A stretch of 14,743 nucleotides of DNA. Source: Desulfovibrionaceae bacterium UBA930 (lineage in GTDB: Bacteria > Desulfobacterota > Desulfovibrionia > Desulfovibrionales > Desulfovibrionaceae). The notes under the pieces were generated by a model. That model was given only the letters and a program-made list of their open reading frames with translations, did no database searches and was not told the DNA's origin. Positions within the stretch are counted from its first letter, which is position 1, and each line of letters starts with the position of its first letter. This document shows, one piece after another, positions 12,720 through 14,743 of the stretch. The stretch is from positions 1 through 14,743 of the forward strand of contig DBDO01000229.1 of the NCBI GenBank assembly GCA_002293605.1, given 5' to 3'. Position numbers and translations under genes: made by a program.

Positions 12720-12748
12720 CCCTTCCGATATGGCTGGAATCGGAAGGG
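12720..12748. promoter_or_regulatory. 29-bp dyad between divergent late genes, candidate Ogr site
   Basis: CCCTTCCGAT and ATCGGAAGGG are perfect inverted 10-bp arms around a 9-base spacer. The centre (12734) is almost exactly midway between the terminase start (12678) and the scaffold start (12792). P2 also drives P and O from divergent Ogr-dependent promoters. A weak -10-like TATTCT lies at 12769-12774. The classic P2 TGT-N12-ACA box is not found here. Binding is inferred. Confidence 0.55.
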
Positions 12749-12791
12749 CTCCTCTTGCATGAGGCGCGTATTCTATGGCTACTCTGGCCGT

Positions 12792-13631
12792 ATGAACAGC
12801 ACGTCCCTCACTACAGATTACCTCAAGATAGGGCAAAGCGGTCCCACGGTGGATGGCCGGGTGATTGACCCCGTCTGGCTGCGTGACGCGGCGGAAACCT
12901 ACGCCCCTGCCGTATACACGGCCATGCTCTGGCCGGAACATGAGCGCTGGGGCAACAACTACGGCCTGGTGCTGGAACTCGCCGCCAAAGAAGAGGGCGG
13001 GGTCACGGCCTTGTACGCCCGCCTCTCGCCCAACGCCTCGTATATCTGGGAAACCCAATACGGGCAGAAGCTCTTTTTCAGCATGGAACTCACGGAAAAT
13101 TTTGCAGGGTCCGGCAAAAGCTACCTTACCGGCCTTGGCGTCACCGATTCCCCGGCCTCGCTGGGCCTGCCCGCCCATAAGTTCCATAGCCGCAAAGCCG
13201 GTCCCGCCACCAATTTTTACGCGGGCGCTCCGTGCCCCGCAGGCGCAAAGGCCCCCGGCTGGTTCGAGGCCTTTTGCAGGCGCTTTACCCCCACAGGCAC
13301 GTATAGCCAAGAGGATGCCATGACAGAGGAACAACTCGCAGCGTTCACTGCAATGCAACAGGCCATAGCCGACCTGACCACGGGCCTTGCGGCCCTGGAG
13401 CAGACCGTGGCCGACATCAAAGCCGCGGTAGATGCCCTTAAGGCAAAGGACGAAGCCTCGGGCGATGACGGCGCATCCGGTGAAACTCCGGATTACGCGG
13501 CCCTGTGCGGGCAAGTAAGCAAACTGTCCGGTCTTGTGGCAGCCATGAACACGCGCTTCTCGCGTGCCATGCCCGTCTCCCCGATCCCGGAAAGCACGGC
13601 CCCGGCAAACGCCGCAGGGCTCCTGTACTAA
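12792..13631 (+). CDS. O: Capsid scaffold and maturation protease, P2 gpO family
   Basis: 279 aa (P2 O is 284). The N-terminal half is a serine protease that trims capsid proteins, and the C-terminal half is the scaffold. Catalytic residues line up with P2 D19/H48/S107: D21 in TVDGRVID, H50 in WPEHERWG, S97 in FFSMELTENF, followed by GSGKSYLTGLGVTDSPASLG. After residue 176 comes a long heptad-patterned helix (about 180-217), then an acidic Gly/Ser linker and a C-terminal tail. Start at 12792 was chosen because it puts D21 nearly where P2 has it; no Shine-Dalgarno is visible. An ATG at 12759 would add 11 residues. Followed by the capsid gene after 15 bases. Confidence 0.95.
   Translation: MNSTSLTTDYLKIGQSGPTVDGRVIDPVWLRDAAETYAPAVYTAMLWPEHERWGNNYGLVLELAAKEEGGVTALYARLSPNASYIWETQYGQKLFFSMELTENFAGSGKSYLTGLGVTDSPASLGLPAHKFHSRKAGPATNFYAGAPCPAGAKAPGWFEAFCRRFTPTGTYSQEDAMTEEQLAAFTAMQQAIADLTTGLAALEQTVADIKAAVDALKAKDEASGDDGASGETPDYAALCGQVSKLSGLVAAMNTRFSRAMPVSPIPESTAPANAAGLLY
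13320..13322 (+). promoter_or_regulatory. Possible internal start for a scaffold-only product
   Basis: ATG of M177 in the gpO gene, preceded by AGAGG at a five-base gap. It sits exactly at the join between protease and scaffold helix and would give a 103-aa scaffold, as lambda Nu3 arises inside gene C. Known P2 gpO is instead cut by itself. Inference only. Confidence 0.35.
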
Positions 13632-13646
13632 GGAACGCGCAACGAT

Positions 13647-14672
13647 ATGAACGCGAAAACCCGTCTTTTGTTCAAACATATGTGCGCCCGTTTCGCCACA
13701 ACCTACGGCGTTGATTCTGTCGCGTCTCAGTTCTCCGTGGAACCTGCCATCGCCCAGACCCTGCGGGACAAGATTGTGGAACTCTCCGCCTTCCTGCAAC
13801 AGATCAACCTCCTGCCTGTGACGGAAATCAAGGGGGAGAATATCCTGGGCGGGGTGTCCTCGCCCGTGTCCAGCCGCACGGATACCAGCCGGCCCGGTAA
13901 GGAGCGCGAGGCCCGCTACGTAGGCAATCTGGGAAAATACGGCTACGAGTGCAAGCAAACCAACCGCGATGTGGCGCTGCCCTATCGCATTGTAGACGCC
14001 TGGGCTAGGTTTCAGGATTTTGCGGAACGCTATGCCCGGTACGTCCGGGCGCGTATCGCTTCTGATATGGAACTGGCAGGCTGGCACGGCATTGCCGCAG
14101 CGCTTGATACCGACCTTGCCGCCAACCCCCTTTTGCAGGATCTGAACAAGGGCTGGATGCAATACATGCGTGAGGCGCTTCCGGCCAATATCCTGATGGA
14201 AGGCGAAACCCCTGGGGAACTGCGCATCGGCGCGGGCGGGGATTACTCCTGCCTTGATGTGGCTGTGTATGATCTTGTGCAGGGCATCCCCGAATATATG
14301 CGGGTGGGTCTGGTCGCCCTTGTGGGGTCGGACCTTATAGGCCGGGATAAGGCCGCGCTCCTGGGCGCGGTGGCGGATAAGCCCTCGGAAAAGATCCTGC
14401 TGGAAAACGCCCTGGCCACCTATGGCGGGCTGCCCTGGCAGACGCCGTCCAACTTTCCCGCGCGCGGCCTGGTCGTGACCAGTCTGGATAACCTTTCCAT
14501 CTACGTGCAGGAAGATTCCACCCGCCGCCAGATCATCGACAACCCCAAAAAAGACCAAATCGAAGATTTCAACTGCTCCAACGATGCCTATGTGGTCGAA
14601 GAGCCGGAAAAGTTCGTGGCCCTGGATTTTGCCAAGGTCAAAATCCCTGACGGGCAAGGGGGCTGGATATGA
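13647..14672 (+). CDS. N: Major capsid protein, P2 gpN family
   Basis: 341 aa (P2 N is 357). HK97-fold shell protein. Seen: the N-terminal pattern MNAKTRLLFKHMCARFATTY with FSVEPAIAQTLRDKI, LLPVTEIKGENILGG, TDTSRPGKEREARYVGNL, YECKQTNRDVALPYRIVDAW, NPLLQDLNKGWMQYMREALP, IGAGGDYSCLDVAVYDL, and the terminal LDNLSIYVQEDSTRRQIIDN, all typical of the P2 capsid. The start at 13647 has AAGGA 12 bases upstream, a long spacing, so translation may rely on the preceding scaffold gene. In P2 the N-terminus is trimmed by gpO after assembly. Its stop overlaps the start of the next gene by ATGA. Confidence 0.97.
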   Translation: MNAKTRLLFKHMCARFATTYGVDSVASQFSVEPAIAQTLRDKIVELSAFLQQINLLPVTEIKGENILGGVSSPVSSRTDTSRPGKEREARYVGNLGKYGYECKQTNRDVALPYRIVDAWARFQDFAERYARYVRARIASDMELAGWHGIAAALDTDLAANPLLQDLNKGWMQYMREALPANILMEGETPGELRIGAGGDYSCLDVAVYDLVQGIPEYMRVGLVALVGSDLIGRDKAALLGAVADKPSEKILLENALATYGGLPWQTPSNFPARGLVVTSLDNLSIYVQEDSTRRQIIDNPKKDQIEDFNCSNDAYVVEEPEKFVALDFAKVKIPDGQGGWI

Positions 14673-14743
14673 GCCTGATGCGCGCCCATCAGACCCGCGC
14701 GCGGGCGGCGCATACTGCGGGCGGCGCTGCCTCCCGTCCTGTG
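14669..14743 (+). CDS. M: Small terminase subunit (endonuclease), P2 gpM family, N-terminal fragment
   Basis: Only the first 25 codons lie in the window (MSLMRAHQTRARAAHTAGGA on); the gene runs off the right edge. The call rests on order, since M follows N in P2-like phages, on the ATGA overlap with the capsid stop, and on the basic, Arg/Ala-rich N-terminus resembling P2 M. In P2, M cuts the cos site with the P subunit. Too little sequence for motif checks. Confidence 0.75.
   Translation, partial: MSLMRAHQTRARAAHTAGGAASRPV

Noticed and set aside
12597..14657. Long open frame on the minus strand opposite the scaffold and capsid genes
   Set aside because: It is the antisense shadow of GC-rich genes with clear P2 homology; its translation looks like no protein family and lacks a ribosome site.

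Overview
This window is the early and packaging half of an integrated tailed phage of the P2 (Peduovirus-like) group, with both edges inside genes. The evidence is a leftward tyrosine integrase, a short C-type repressor facing a rightward HTH gene, an Ogr/Delta zinc-finger activator, and the diagnostic P2 packaging block: portal Q and terminase P leftward, then scaffold/protease O, capsid N and the first codons of terminase M rightward. The high-GC coding and protein style resemble a sulfate-reducing deltaproteobacterium of the Desulfovibrio type. That host call is inference only. I see no rRNA, tRNA, CRISPR array or insertion sequence.

Layout. 1-1738: leftward operon with integrase (cut at the left edge), an excisionase-like HTH_17 protein and a protein of unknown function, joined by 4-bp ATGA overlaps. 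1739-2180: immunity region with a 98-aa repressor and three copies of a 17-bp operator (TAGG-N9-CCTA), two before the integrase operon and one inside the early promoter. 2181-6302: rightward early operon with a Cro/Cox-like HTH gene that may be leaderless, a small Cys-containing ORF, a 919-aa zinc-finger/Toprim/P-loop primase-helicase, a nucleoside deoxyribosyltransferase-fold protein and an 81-aa protein, ending at a strong hairpin terminator.

6303-7207 holds no large gene. It contains a likely replication origin (iterated GGTAAC/GTTACC motifs inside a 22-bp inverted repeat whose arms lie 262 bp apart) and a structured transcript encoding a 22-aa hydrophobic peptide. 7208-9458 is accessory: a secreted Cys-repeat protein, about 370 bp of hairpin-rich noncoding DNA, two small unknown proteins and a HicAB toxin-antitoxin pair with its own promoter and candidate operator. 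9506-14743 is the late control and packaging block.

How it works together: the repressor probably holds the early promoter, and perhaps the integrase promoter, shut through the 17-bp operators. When it is relieved, the early operon makes the primase-helicase, which likely acts at the iteron origin. Ogr then switches on the divergent late promoters, where a 29-bp dyad lies almost exactly midway between the terminase and scaffold starts. The accessory genes look like lysogen-expressed cargo. Two things stand out: a P4-style replication module joined to a P2-style virion module, and the compact RNA-structured locus around the 22-aa peptide.
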